Positions 50,385-62,710 of a stretch of DNA of 64,000 nt are shown piece after piece. Source of the stretch: Dioscorea cayenensis subsp. rotundata (lineage: Eukaryota > Streptophyta > Magnoliopsida > Dioscoreales > Dioscoreaceae); contig NC_052476.1 of NCBI RefSeq assembly GCF_009730915.1, forward strand, positions 18,891,257 to 18,955,256. Reading direction: 5' to 3'. A program made the translations under genes and the position numbers. Within the stretch, counting starts at the first letter, position 1. Every line of letters begins with the position of its first letter. The notes beneath the pieces are model-generated. The model was not told the DNA's origin and searched no databases. It saw only the letters and a program-made list of their open reading frames with translations.

Positions 50385-50773
50385 TGAGCTTGTTCCCAAT
50401 GCCTCCGATCACCTCCCCAAGCAATATTCAAGTCTTTTAGTAGAAATGCAAACCTATTTCCAAAACGTTAAAACAAATAACCAAAATTAGAAAATAAAAA
50501 ATAAAAAGAACTTCGACAATGAACATGTAAAAATCAAGAGTAATAATAAATACATCAAGAAGAAGAAGAAGGATGTTAACGGCCTTTGGGTCAATTGACA
50601 CAGGTAAATGGAGGTACTAACTCCTTATCTGTGCACATTCTTGACTACTCTCAAATGGGGGGTGCTTGTTACCTATTTATATATATAAATTTTTTTTTTT
50701 TCACAAAACTTACATTTTGATCAACATTCAAATAAGAACCATGGTTCTCTAAAGTTTGCTCTTGTTGGCTCAT
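50385..50773 (-). pseudogene. PP2 lectin remnant: exons 1 and 2 only
   Basis: Exon 1 is intact at 50773-50714 (MSQQEQTLENHGSY start, AAT|GTAAGT donor) and is close to exon 1 of the gene at 23869. Exon 2 is partly kept near 50385-50455 (DLNIAWGGDRRHWEQAQI) but lacks its proper ends. No exon 3 is found further along the minus strand. A spacer with a GAA run separates the two. This is a truncated duplicate, complementary in content to the exon-3-only remnant at 38038. Confidence 0.8.
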
Positions 50774-50799
50774 TTTACTTGAAATTTTAGAATCCTGTA

Positions 50800-53300
50800 A
50801 TTTATTGTTAGACCCATGAAACATGTTTAATTGTTAGTGTTCGTTTGGATTACTGTAATGGGAATGAGGTAGTGAAGAGAGGGGAAAGAAATGGGTAGGA
50901 GATGGTAATGAAAAAGGTGTTTGATTAGAGAGGTAATTCATTGAGAATGAAAAAAAAGTAGAAGAGTAATTTATTGGGAATTAAAAAGTAATAAAAATAT
51001 ATGATGTAAAATTACTTTTATGTCCTTAATATAAACAAATAAAATTTGTTGTTTATAAATTATTCTAAATAAAATTTAATTATTATAATTAATTATTTAA
51101 ATTACTTATTAATTATTTTATGACTTATATTTGAAATAAATATATTTAATATAATTATTATATGATTATTATAATTAAATATTAATTATTTTAATATTAA
51201 CACATTTATATTAAATATAAATATTTATTTAATATAATTATTATAATTAAATATTATTTTATTTTAATATTAATATATTTATATTTATTTAATATATTAA
51301 TATATTATTACATATATATACCCATATACATATATTAGTGAGGGGTAAAATATACAAGACTCAAGCTTCTATATTTTTATATTTGAAGGCTGTTAACACT
51401 TCGAATTTCATGAAAGCCTCACGAAATCAAAGCATGTACTATGTGATGTCTAAAATTTAGTCGTATGTAAAAACTCTTGTCTCAAGTATCGATAGTTGGG
51501 TCCCTATTGAAACTTTTCATAAACGGTGATAGTTTGAATTTTGAGTGAGAGTACAATTTTTAGGAACGTAAGTAGTTTGAATTTTGTGGTGAGTGCGATT
51601 TTAGGTGCAGTGAGTAGTGGCTTCAGACGTGTGTGAAGTGGTTCTGCGTGTCTCATGCTTTGTAGCAATCTAGCCGTTTATAAAATAAATAAAAATAAAA
51701 ATAGAAGTTGTGATATCTTTTCTTTCCAGCAGTAAATTTTCTCAGATTGATATTGCAAGTAAAGCATATTCATGACTCAGTGCACCAATCTGCTGCCTTA
51801 ACCACCTTAGCATCAGACTCTTTATATCTTGCCCATATTCTGCCCATCCAGCAACACTTGACCGTCTATGACCTTCATGTGCCTTTCATTAATTAATTCA
51901 ACTCACAATATTTTCACATGATATAACTAATTGACTAATTTATTAACACTAATGGTTCAAAGAAAAACATAGGTACAAGAGTTTCTTTTTTCTAAAAGAA
52001 AGAATTGTTTGCTTGGTAAACTAGTCTTGTAAAATTTAACAAACATATTAACTAAGTTAAATATTGAATATTATGGTTTCTAGATGAATTGTGCACCCAC
52101 TGACTTTGAGTGGGGTCATTTTGAGAAAAACGTTGTTGGTCTTTATTGTCCCATGTATTAACCGTTAAACCGTTAAATGTTGATAACTCTTCAAAAGATC
52201 AGCAAGTTATTATAACTGATGCATTTTATAATTGATTGTCTGTTTTTAAAAAAAGGGCTTGCCCATCTTCTAAAAAAACAAAGCAATTGAGTGGGGTTGA
52301 ACAGAACTTGAACAAATGCATCATCTATTTGCCATTGAAGTTGTAATTGGATTTTGATTTGATTGATTTGTTTGGTCTCTTGACATGTAAATATTTACAT
52401 GGCAATGCTTTTCTGAAAATGAAACGCTGAAAACATAGTTTACTAGTTACTTGCTTAATTAGGATATATAGTTTCTAGAAGAAAAGAATTATTAGTAAAA
52501 AAGTCAAGTTGTTAACTAATTTTGACTAAGATTAAACAAGCTAATGACAAATAAATGTCTTTATTTAAAATATACTTCAAATATAATTATTTAATAATAA
52601 TATTATGATTAACAATTAAATTAATTCCTTTGTTTTAAATTTCATTTCACATTTTAGTTTTTACAATTAATTATTTAAATTAATCAAATTTTATTCCAAA
52701 AGCATGGTTAATTATTATAATTACTTATTTTAATAAAATGAATTACTATAACTGTAGAATATTCTAAATATTGTTATCATTTTAATTATTTTAACTAGGA
52801 ACCTTTCGTTCTCTCCTCTAATGTTGCATTGGGGAGAGGGAGATCAATCAAGCCACCGTAATTGATATACTCAGTACTCGTTTATCGGCTAATTTTTTTG
52901 GGTACATTTTCGAACTTTGGTCAAATATTATTTTGATCACTAAATTTTTTTGATTTGTTTCAAATTGTTCATTAAAATTACTAATCATTTCAACGGCAAG
53001 GCATCTTCATTAGTTTAAGCGGAGACCATAGATTATTCTTTGATGGCGCGCTGACTAGGTTTTTCTCAGCCTCCACGTTAGCTAATAAAAATGCTAATCC
53101 ATCGTCGAGTAACTGTCTTGAAATGATCAGTAACTTTAATGACCATTTCAAAAATAAATTAATATTCACCGATCAAAATAAACTCCACTCTGTCAATTAT
53201 TTTTCACTGATCAAAATGCTAATCCATCGGGTGATCTGTCTCTGTTTAGTGATTCATGAAAAATTAGCCATCGTTTGTCCACTCCATCAAAAACATAACT
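50800..53300. other. AT-rich intergenic DNA with MITE-like pieces
   Basis: About 50838-51000 (GTGTTCGTTTGGATTACTG.. with GGGAATGAG blocks) resembles about 63760-63870 and may be a repeated MITE family. About 52900-53260 has opposed arms (TTGATCACTAAATTTT.. and ..TCACTGATCAAAA) like a decayed Mutator MITE. I could not fix ends. I see no gene. Confidence 0.35.
51490..51665 (+). repeat. Possible SINE-like repeat (copy 1)
   Basis: GGGTCCCTATTGAAACTTTT, then GTGATAGTTTGAATTTTGAG, then GAGTAGTGGCTTCAGACG follow the same order as in 59018-59165. The copies are diverged. A tRNA-derived SINE is one reading, because copy 2 has a B-box-like GAGTTCGAATC. Target duplications were not found. Confidence 0.3.
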
Positions 53301-53307
53301 AAATAGT

Positions 53308-53538
53308 CTATGTATGCATATGAGACTGATCAAATCGGAGTGTACAAAGACTATTTACCTCCACCGCAGCACTAGGGTTCAGCCTCATCGGCGGACTAGA
53401 TTTTTCACAAGTTTCCGGCCGTGCCTTGAGTACCTGTTGCCTGCCTCTCCCTGCACGGCTGATCGGAGCATCCCCTTCATCCTCATCATCTTCGTCGTCT
53501 AACAACGGAAAGGTCCAATCTTTGTCTTCATCTTCCAT
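53308..53538 (-). other. Possible first exon of an unidentified acidic protein
   Basis: From ATG 53538 the minus strand reads MEDEDKDWTFPLLDDEDDED, then GDAPISRAGRGRQQ, then NPSAAVE. A donor-like GAG|GTAAAT stands near 53359. The codon use and GC level exceed the surrounding DNA. No following exon was found; the next minus-strand DNA looks like a MITE. It may be a gene truncated by insertion or a real gene whose later exons I cannot see. Confidence 0.35.
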
Positions 53539-54126
53539 CTTTGATATTTGTTAATTTCGTTTCAGTGTTCACAATTTTTGATACCTTAATTTGTAAGCAT
53601 TTGTTGAAGCTTAAATCCATATATATAGTTCTTTACTCCAAATTAGTATTTATTCTTGGTGTTTTATATTCTTGGGGTTTTTGTCTCAAATTGTTGATTG
53701 AAATTCCTCATAGATATCTGATGAATTAGAAATTTATATTAGAATTAAGATTTTTGTTTTGTTTAGAATATATAGATGTTGTTGTGGAACAGAAGAAATT
53801 TTCCTTTTTCTTTCTTTTCCTTTCATTGTTGCTGCCTTTAATTTAATCTTTTGTTCTATGCATTTGATGTTATAACTACATTGATTTTTCAATCTGCCTT
53901 TCTGAAGAGAGAAAAAGTTAATGGCTTTTCATCATATTTCTCTCTTTTTACTCCGGCGGCATTTTAGTGTATTTGTTTAGAAATTTTTTTTATAAAGACG
54001 ATAAACTAATATCTATATAGAATTTATGAAAATATACATATGATAAAACGATCATTTTCCAAATCAAAAAAATGTTCAAAAGCTTATCATTTAAATTGCT
54101 CTTTGTGAATGCATGGTTGGCAGAGA

Positions 54127-57100
54127 ATGGACTTCTTGAGCAGCATCACTGTTGTGATTCTTGATCATGCATGGGCTCCAGTTAGACGCCACTGTGGTTA
54201 CCTTATGTCCTACAAAAGCAAAATTGAGAAATTGAAGACAAAATTTGATGAACTAGATGATCTTCGGAAGGAAGTTCAAGAAAAGGTTGATGCAGCGAAA
54301 CTTGAAAGAGTTGAAGATGCCAAAAGTGTAGTTCAAACTTGGTTGAGAACTGTGGACAGAATGGAAAAACGAGGTGAAGAAAATCAATGATGAAGCTTCG
54401 GTAATCTCCAACAGTTGCTTTTCTAAACATAAATTTACACTATAAACTTGGAAGAGAAGCGGCTAATCTTGCAGTGGCCATTGATGATCTCACAAAAAAA
54501 AGCAAGTTTGAGAGTGTGTCTCACAAGTGCCCACCCCCAAGCACTACAGATTCACTGTTGTTTAATGAAGATTATGTGATTTTCAGTTCAAGGAAGTCAC
54601 GCGTGAAGAAAATACTTTGAATCACTGAAGGATGAAGCTGTGCATTCAATTGGGCTTTGGGGCATGGGAGGAGTGGGAAAGACAACATTAGTTAAAGACA
54701 TTGCGAAGCAAGCCAAGGAGCAGAGCTTGTTTGGTGAGGTGGTGATGGTGACCATATCACAAAACATAGATCTAAAGAGAATTCAAACTGTCATAGCAGA
54801 GAGTTTGGGTTTGGATCTCAACGAAGATAGTGTAGAGGTAAGAGCTGTCAAGCTTGCAGACAGATTAACAGATACAGAAAACAAAGTACTGGTGATATTA
54901 GATGATTTATGGGAAAAGTTGGATCTGTCAAAAGTTATGATTCCACGTTCACAGATGGGTACCACTTGCAAAGTGGTGATAACAACAAGAAACAAAGATG
55001 TCTGTGAAAGAATGAGCTGCCAAGAGATAGTTGAGTTGAAGAAATTATCAGATGAAGAATCTTGGAGTCTATTCAGGAGTAGAGCAGGGGATGCAGTGGA
55101 GTCTCGCACAATGAGGGAATTGGCACGGAATGTGGCCAGAGAGTGTGATGGTCTGCCTCTGGCACTGGTGGTTCTTGGCGCAGCACTAAAGGGTAAGAGA
55201 CCTGAGATTTGGAATACAGTGTTGAAGCAGCTAAAGCTGTCGAGGGAGGTGGATCTCCTTGGTGTGAGTAAAGAAGTTTTTCAATCCATCAAACTAAGTT
55301 TCGATTTCTTGGAGAGTGAGGCAACCGAGTCTTGTTTCCTGCACTGTTGTCTCTACCCAGAAGATTGGGATATTCCTAACGAAGAACTGATGCATATGAT
55401 GGTAGGAGGGGGCCTCTTAATTGGTGTTGAAACTCTGAACGATGCTCAGGGTAGGGTGGATTTACTGCTTGACCAACTTAAAGCTCGTGGTTTGCTTCTT
55501 CAAGGTTCATCTGAAAGCTGTGTAAGCATGCATGATGTTGTTAGAGATGTGGCGATACATATCAGTGAGAAAGATCATGTGTTCTATGTAAGAGCTGGGC
55601 AAAGCTGGGAAAAGTGGCCAAGAACTGTTGAAAGTGAGATGAGAAATTGCCGACGGCTTTCACTGATGAACAATGATATCAAAGATCTTCCTCCTAATCC
55701 AATGGAGTATCCAAAACTTGAGACGTTGATCTTGAGAGACAATGCATGGTTAGCAAGCATCCCAGAAATGTTCTTCCAACATATGGGATGTCTGATGGTT
55801 CTTGACTTGAGTTCTACCAGAATTAAATCTCTACCGAAATCAGTCTCTTGTCTCACTAATCTCAAAGTATTAAACCTTAGAAATTGTCATTATCTGAAAG
55901 ATATTTCTCACATTAATGGGTTGAAGGTGCTTGAAATGCTTATTCTGAAAGGTTCTCCGGTGTCCATTGCTCCAGAAGGTGTAGGATGGACACAAAATCT
56001 GAGATTTGTTGATTTGAATTATTCAATGAATGATTATTTTTCCAAGGGATTCCCAAGATTTCACAGGCTAGAACAATTGTTCATGGACAAGTTTGCAGGT
56101 AGCTTTCGAGAGTTGATCATAAGTTTGAGGCATCTAACTCACCTATTTATCGAAGAAGTGGTGGACTTAGATGATCCCTTATCACATGAACTAGTCTCAC
56201 CAGGTTCTTGGCCTGATCGACTTCTAAAATTCAGTCTTTCTTTTGTCGAAAGTCAGCCATGGCATTTTTTTCTTTCCAAGGATAGAAGAGGGTTGAAACT
56301 GATGGGAACCAAGCCCTTGGCTGTTTGGGTCAAGAGATTACTTGAAACAACAAGACAGTTGGTATTAGTAGAATTCCAGGAAACTGAACTGATTTCCATC
56401 AACAGCGATATCCCACCTCTCGTGTTCTCAAGTTTGGAGTATCTTGAAGTTGTCAACTCGCCAAAGTTGACCAAATTGTCAGGTGATGAGTTATCATTGC
56501 ATGAAGAAATCCCACTCAGCCAACTAAAACTAATGTTCATAGGCAATTGTCCCAGGTTGACCAAGTTAATACCATCGAGACTTTGCCAGCGGAGTATGCA
56601 GAAACTATTGAGACTAGAAGTTAAGGATTGCCCTATGATGTTGGAACTGTTCCCATGTGATGAAGGAGCCCACGACATAACTGAATTGCTGCCATGGCTA
56701 TGGTGTCTTGTTTTAAAAGGCCTACAGCGTCTACAGAATGTATTACAACCATTCCAACGTCTACCAAACTTAAAGGAATTTTATATCCATAATAATTGTG
56801 GAGTGAGATATGTAGTTTCATCTAAGATGGAGACTGTGACAATGGCAGATCCTTTTCCAGCACTAGAGAATCTTGAGATCATAAATTGCCAAGAGATGAG
56901 TGAGATGATCTCTCCCCCTGCTTCTTTGCAAGCCCCGTGCTTCTTCCAGAGACTTAGAGAACTCCATATCGAGTCATGTCCAAGACTAACGCATCTTTTC
57001 TCATACAAGCAAGCAATAAGCATGCAACATTTGAGTGATCTTTATATAAGAGATTGTGCTGCATTGGAGGCTGTGGTGATTTCCATGGAAAATAAAGAGG

Positions 57101-57819
57101 AAGCATTTGCAAGCACATCCACATTTGTTGTTGATCATGAATCTTATAATAGCCCTTTCCCTAATTTGACAAGACTCTTTCCTGTATGATTTGCCTCAGC
57201 TCACTGCCATCCATCACTCTGCAGCACTGCCCATTGACTGGTTATATCTTGAGCGTTCCTGGGTACTGCAATGCCCAAAACTACAGCATCCATTGTTCGG
57301 ACCCCATACACCTGCCCATGAACAAATGGTAGACCCAAGGTAAGAGCATCAACATCCGCTCATCTCTATATTTGCTAAAATTCCATGTATTCATCTGATT
57401 TCCTTCTGCATTTAGATCATAGTGACAATTTTGTGTGAAGAAAAGAAAAAAACAATGCTAGTTTTAACCATTTTGGACCTCATTGATGATGAAAGGTCAG
57501 ATTTGATTCATGTGAAGTGACTAATTACTTTTATCATTTTCTGACCTGTACGCTGTACTTTGATGTACATTAATTACTAATGTTGTATTTTTCTTTTTTA
57601 TTTTATTTATGTTTTCATTTTATACTTTCATATTGAATACTTACGGGGAAATCAAAAACAGGGCAATTATTAATCATAAAATGTTTTAAATAATTTGCTG
57701 GCTCGTAAGTATCACAGCAATAATTTCATATTGAATGCCTCAGTGATGGAGAGGAAGACGAGACAGATGATGCGGAAGGAGAAGAAGAAAAGGGAGGTGA
57801 TTTAGAACCCAATTGGTAG
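54127..57819 (+). pseudogene. CC-NB-ARC-LRR (CNL) immune receptor with about four frame breaks
   Basis: CNL proteins sense pathogen effectors inside the cell and trigger defence. From ATG 54127 (MDFLSSITVV) there is a coiled-coil part (YKSKIEKLKTKFDELDDLRK, TWLRTVDRMEK). NB-ARC follows from 54640, with P-loop GMGGVGKTT, kinase-2 LVILDDLW, RNBS-B CKVVITTRNKDVC, GLPLA, RNBS-D CFLHCCLYPEDW and MHDVVRD. About 540 residues of leucine-rich repeats follow. Coding homology shifts frame near 54370, near 54420-54440, near 54615 and near 57181. After 57181 the correct frame runs LYDLPQLTAIHHSA to a donor AAG|GTAAGAG at 57339. A last exon from 57744 encodes an acidic tail (GEEDETDDAEGEEEKGG) and stops at 57819. 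Several breaks lie beside homopolymers, so assembly error is a real alternative to a dead gene. Confidence 0.85.
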
Positions 57820-58229
57820 CTTGAAGGATAAAGGCCACTTTCAGTACGTGATTGATTAGCATAACTCTTTCGAATTGCATGGTTTTGAGCTTTGACAGTC
57901 TCAGTGCCTTCTCAATTTCAAGTTGATGCTTATAACCATTCCTTGATGTCTAGGTAGCTGTGCACCTTCACAAAGTTGGAAATCACTTATTAGTAACTAA
58001 AACAGGCAGCTGATTTAGATATATATTACAGTGCAGTAGAAATCATAGAATCAAACAGAAGACACAAAATTGTTTTTAGCATCAAACCAGTTAACAATAA
58101 GATTCAATAGAAATCTTTCTCACCAAACAACAACCTGAAAAAGATTCTCTACAAAACTTCTGTTCCATAAAACAGTATTTAGCATTCTAGATCTAATACC
58201 CTCCTTTTCATTATAGTTCATAGAGCTCA

Positions 58230-58680
58230 CTGTCTAAGAGTGTCCTTAGATGCTGCAATTATTCCCACACATTGCTGGGATTGTGCAGAATTTGCAAGGC
58301 CTTGGAAACTTCAACAGCTTACGAGCTCTGCATGTTGTTTCTTGTCCAAAAATGGCATTCACCTTGTTAAAACATACAGGTGGAATGTAACAACTAGAAA
58401 AACTACATGCAAAAGACAGCGCTGCATTGGAGAGAATTGTGGTTTATGAAGTAGAAGAAGCAGATGAAATGCTTGTTTCCTCTATTGAAGAAGCTTTTGT
58501 TAATAATAAGCTTGTCTGAACTCACTGCATTACTCACAGAGACAGTGGGGTGGGAGTGGCCATCTCTGGAATATCTTGAGCACAGGCTATGCACTAAGAT
58601 TATGCAGACTCCGCTGCTTGGTTCCTTGACATCTGAAAGAATTGGAATGCTTGTAAATGGAGGCAATCTTGATCAGAAAG
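58230..58680 (+). pseudogene. LRR remnant of a second CNL gene
   Basis: In shifting plus-strand frames one reads IVQNLQGLGNFNSLRALHVV then SCPKMAFTLLKH, and then ALERIVVYEVEEADEMLVSS. These are typical of the LRR end of CNL proteins. Frames are broken by stops and shifts and no NB-ARC lies nearby. It lies about 400 bp beyond the CNL gene and in the same direction, so it is probably the tail of a collapsed tandem duplicate. Confidence 0.65.
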
Positions 58681-58799
58681 GCAATCCATTAGTGACTTTC
58701 GGATTATGTATTGTTTCAAATTTCTGCTGGTGTTTGGCTACTGATTGTTCATTTGGTTTGTTTGTGTGTGTGTTCTGCTGCTTTGGATAAAAAGGTTTC

Positions 58800-60336
58800 T
58801 GTTACTGGTTCTATTTGTTTGGGGGATTTGGATTAAACTCTATTGTAATGTATTGTTTGTAATTTTATAATTGTTTGGGACGAATAAGATGTTGAAATAA
58901 AAAGAATTTGACTAAAATTGTTGTGGTGTTAATTTAATGTACCATATAGAATAAATGTATCGAGGGTGCACTGTATTGATTTATACATTATAAACTAAAA
59001 CATGAAGAAGGTAAGTCGGGTCCTCATTAGAACTTTTTACAAGTGGTGAGAGTTCGAATCATGGGTGAGGATATATTTTTGGGAGAGTGAGTAGTGGTTG
59101 TGTGTGGGTGATCCTAGTGCCTATGTGTGCACTGGTCTCGTTTCCACTTTCTCCATCGGGGTTTGTGCATGTTCATGTTTTTTTTAGCAAAAAAGGCATG
59201 ACACCCATCAATCTCAAAGGCCATTCTGCAGAATACTCATTGATGGAGTAAAAATACTGCAGTTTTAGGCAGCAAATAGACCCTGCAATTCAGCTAAGCA
59301 ACAATTCATCCCATCAAGTTGGGAACACTACAATGAAACTAATCAAGAATATCAAGCAATGCGCTTGGTCATCATTCATTGTCTTGTTTTAAGAATATGA
59401 ATCAACTTTATTTTTGCCAGCATGATGTGCTACTATTCAAACATTCTAGCTAGAGAAATTGTCAATTTTCATACCTTGGAGGCAACATTACCCAACCCTT
59501 TCATCACTTCAAGATACAAAATGTAAAAGTGTAGGAGACCAATATATTTCTGTGAATACTCTTGTGAAAACTTCTCTTGGTTGTTTGAAAGATACTTAGT
59601 TCAAGAACTAATGCTGCATTCAACAATCAAACCATATAATCAAAACAAAAAATGCAATACATTACTAGGAATACTTTCTATGATTTAGATAGCAATGAAA
59701 AAACTATCAAATCTTAGACAGGATGAGGCCTGGAAAGCATAAACCTTGTAGTGTATTTGATGGGCAAATTTGTCCATTCCCAAAAACAATGGCAAGCATT
59801 TCTACTATTTGATTTCTGCAATCAAATTATATGTCAAAAGGCAAAACTCATCAAAGGTAAGTATGACAACTCATATGAGATAATAAAGATTTGACCAGGC
59901 TTAATCACAAGGCTCCAATTCCTGATTTCATAGACATAGCAAACACAAAACACTCCATCAAAATGAGCATTACAATTCAAGGCCTTTGTGTGTCCAAAAC
60001 AAGCATTCAAGTCATACAGGTTAATGCTTCATGACAAACCCATCAATTTTATTTCCAAAATTCCAATTCATTCACCACAACCAAGATGACTTTATAAAAA
60101 AACCTTGGGCCATTCATTCAAGTAATCAAACAAAAACTTCATCTATATGCTACATTAGAATGAACAAACTAGCAAAGAACATCCAATAACTCTGAAGTAA
60201 TCACATTTCATGCTCTTTGACATCTAGTAACTTCATTCTGCAATTCATCTATGATAAAATTTTCTCTCTTTTTCTCTAGGTCTTAGTTCATGCTAATGAT
60301 CAAAATCGACGCATATATGATAAACTTCAACAATTA
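58800..60336. other. Intergenic DNA with no recognised gene
   Basis: Moderately AT-rich. About 60160-60320 (CTTCATTCTGCAATTCATC, AATGATCAAAATCGACGC) resembles 63360-63490 and 63530-63620 on the other side of the CACTA element. The element therefore seems to have landed in a loose tandem repeat with a unit of about 170-190 bp. Confidence 0.4.
59015..59170 (+). repeat. Possible SINE-like repeat (copy 2)
   Basis: GGGTCCTCATTAGAACTTTT, then GTGAGAGTTCGAATCATGGG (B-box-like), then GAGAGTGAGTAGTGG. It shares order and several blocks with 51490-51665. The 3' part ends before a poly-T stretch. Terminal duplications were not found, so the class is uncertain. Confidence 0.35.
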
Positions 60337-60479
60337 CACTACAAGAAAGTTACTATTTAAAGACCAAATATTAGAAATGTAATTTATTCTGTTTGTAATT
60401 GTAACAGATTAGCAATGGAATAACGATCGTTTCAAATATGATTTTAATAACAACAGCTTCCAAACGACCATTTAAAAAT

Positions 60480-61500
60480 ATGACTTATTAAAATATTAAA
60501 AAAGATCCATTCCTAATCCGTTAATAATAGAAAGGGACTAGAAACGGATTTAAAAACTAGTATGTTATTTAAATATTATTAGATATTAGAAAATATCCGT
60601 ATCTAGTAGAAAAGGACTAGAAATGGATTTAAAAATTAAAATTTTATTTATATATTATTAAATATTAGAAAAGATTCGTTCCTAATCCGTTTCTAATAAA
60701 AAGGGTCTAGAAACGAATTTAAAAATTAATATGTTATTTAAATATTATTAGATATTAGAAAATATCCGTTCCAAATCCGTATTTAATAGAAAGGACTGAA
60801 AACGGATTAAAAAACTAATATTTTATTTACATATTATTAAATATTAGAAATGATCTGTTCCTAATCCGTTTCTAATAGAAAGGGACTAGAAACCGATTTA
60901 AAAATTAATATGTCATTTAAATATTAGAAAATATCCAGTTCATAATCTGTTTCTAATAGAAAGGGCCTAGATTAAAAAACTAATATTTTATTTACATATT
61001 ATTAAATATTAGAAAATATTCGTTCCAAATCCGTTTCCAATAGAAAAGGACTATAAACAAATTCAAAAATTAATATTTTATTTACATATTGTTAAATATT
61101 TGAAAAGATTCGTTCCTAATCCATTTCGAATAGAGAGGGACTAGAAATGGATTAAAAAACTAATATTTTATTTACATATTATTAAATATTAGAAAAACCG
61201 TTCATAATCCGTTTCTAATCCGTTTCTAATAGAAAGAGACTAGAAACAAATTTAAAAATTAATATGTTGTTTAAATATTATTAAATATTAGAAAATATTC
61301 GTTCATAATCAGTTTCTAATAGAAAAGGACTATAAACGGATTAAAAAACTAACATTTTATTTACATATTATTAAATATTAGAAAAAATCCGTTTATAATC
61401 CATTCATAATAGAAAGGGACTAGAAATGGATTTAAAAATTAACATTTTATTTAAACATTAGAAAAAATCCAGGACTAGAAACGGATTTAAAAATTAACAT
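60480..61500. repeat. Subterminal repeat array of the CACTA element
   Basis: About nine degenerate units of roughly 110-120 bp each contain CCGTTTCTAATAGAAAGGGA, then CTAGAAACGGATT, then AATATTTTATTTA and ATATTATTAAATATTAGAAA. Some units contain small palindromes around AATCCGTTTCTAAT. In this superfamily such repeats are binding sites for the element's own protein. Confidence 0.8.
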
Positions 61501-62099
61501 TTTATTTTTTTATAATCATTAAATAAAATAAATATATGAATATAATGATAACCATTAAATAATTGGCAATTTAAATGAATATATTGTTATTATTCATTTC
61601 TAGTTAATTTCATGCCATGATTTACCTGAAAAAAACAAAAAAATAAGAAAAATAACAATTGTTATTATTCATTTCTAGTTAATTTCATGCTATGTATGTT
61701 TGTTTATGTTAAACTACAGAAATTTTTTGTATGGGATGAGTCAATGTCATTTGTATTAAGATGGCATGGCAATGTAAAGCTGCAAAACTATATATAACAT
61801 TGATGTGTAGTTTGAGAAAGGGGAAAGAAAAATCAATGCATGCGTTTGACTTTGCATGGAAAACATGGACCGAGGCATGGAATTCGCCGAAATTTAAAAC
61901 TAGGTGTGAGAAAACTACTTCAAACTGACTCACTGAGATTGCAGGACCTGGATTTGGTATATCCTGACACATAGGAGGCTCCATTTCTCATGCTTCTCAT
62001 GCGGATAGATTAATGATTTGTTTAATATTTGTATAAACGTGTTTTAAAATTATAAAGAATTAGTTTAGTGCTAATTGTAACAAAATTCAATTTGTTGTA

Positions 62100-62710
62100 T
62101 TATTCTAATGATCGAGGCTTGGACGTGATCTTCGCCCTTTTGAGCTTTTTGAAGTGACTCATACAAAGAAGGGTATCTCCATGCTTGTTGATGGACATGC
62201 TTAATCTATTAAGGTAAGAAAAATAATTTTTTGTGGGTTTTCAATTATAGACTTTGTCTGCAATGTTTTGTGAGTTTATATTTAGTTGTTTTGAGAATAA
62301 TATTTAGAGCTTGTGGAGCAGGCATCTCAAACACAAGAAGGGCATGACGAGCTTCCTATTGGGGATGAAAACAACTCTATACTATGAGGCTGTTGGGGAG
62401 GAAAGAAAAGTCGGGTTTATGGAATAAGGTCCCAAGCGTGTATCTTTTATCTATAGTTATCTTCAAGTTTGTCCACAGGTTCATCATCTGAGACACTATA
62501 GCCTGAGGTTAGAGATTTGCGTCAAACTCTTACTCAAGTCTAAGATCGTGAGGAGAGGCTTCAACAGACTCTTAATCAAGTCCTAGATTGTGAGGAGAGG
62601 CTACAACAAAGTTTGCTTGAAATGAAAGAGGAGAGGGACCAATATCGTGAGGAGATGATACGCCAAAAGAAAGGAAATGATGATGAGTTTTGAGAAGAGG
62701 ATTCTTCAGC
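62100..62710 (+). pseudogene. Broken Ptta/En-Spm-type accessory protein of the CACTA element
   Basis: Fragments in plus-strand frames read PFELFEVTHTKKG and SMLVDGHA (near 62140), QEGHDELPIGDENNS and EAVGG (near 62330), then a coiled-coil-like Glu/Gln/Arg-rich part (REERLQQTLNQVLDCEERLQ, EERDQYREEMIRQKKG) ending near 62690. Stops interrupt it several times. The layout matches plant Ptta/En-Spm family proteins as I remember them. Confidence 0.6.

Noticed and set aside
54783..57023. Several minus-strand frames of 60-140 codons
   Set aside because: They are shadows of the CNL coding frame.
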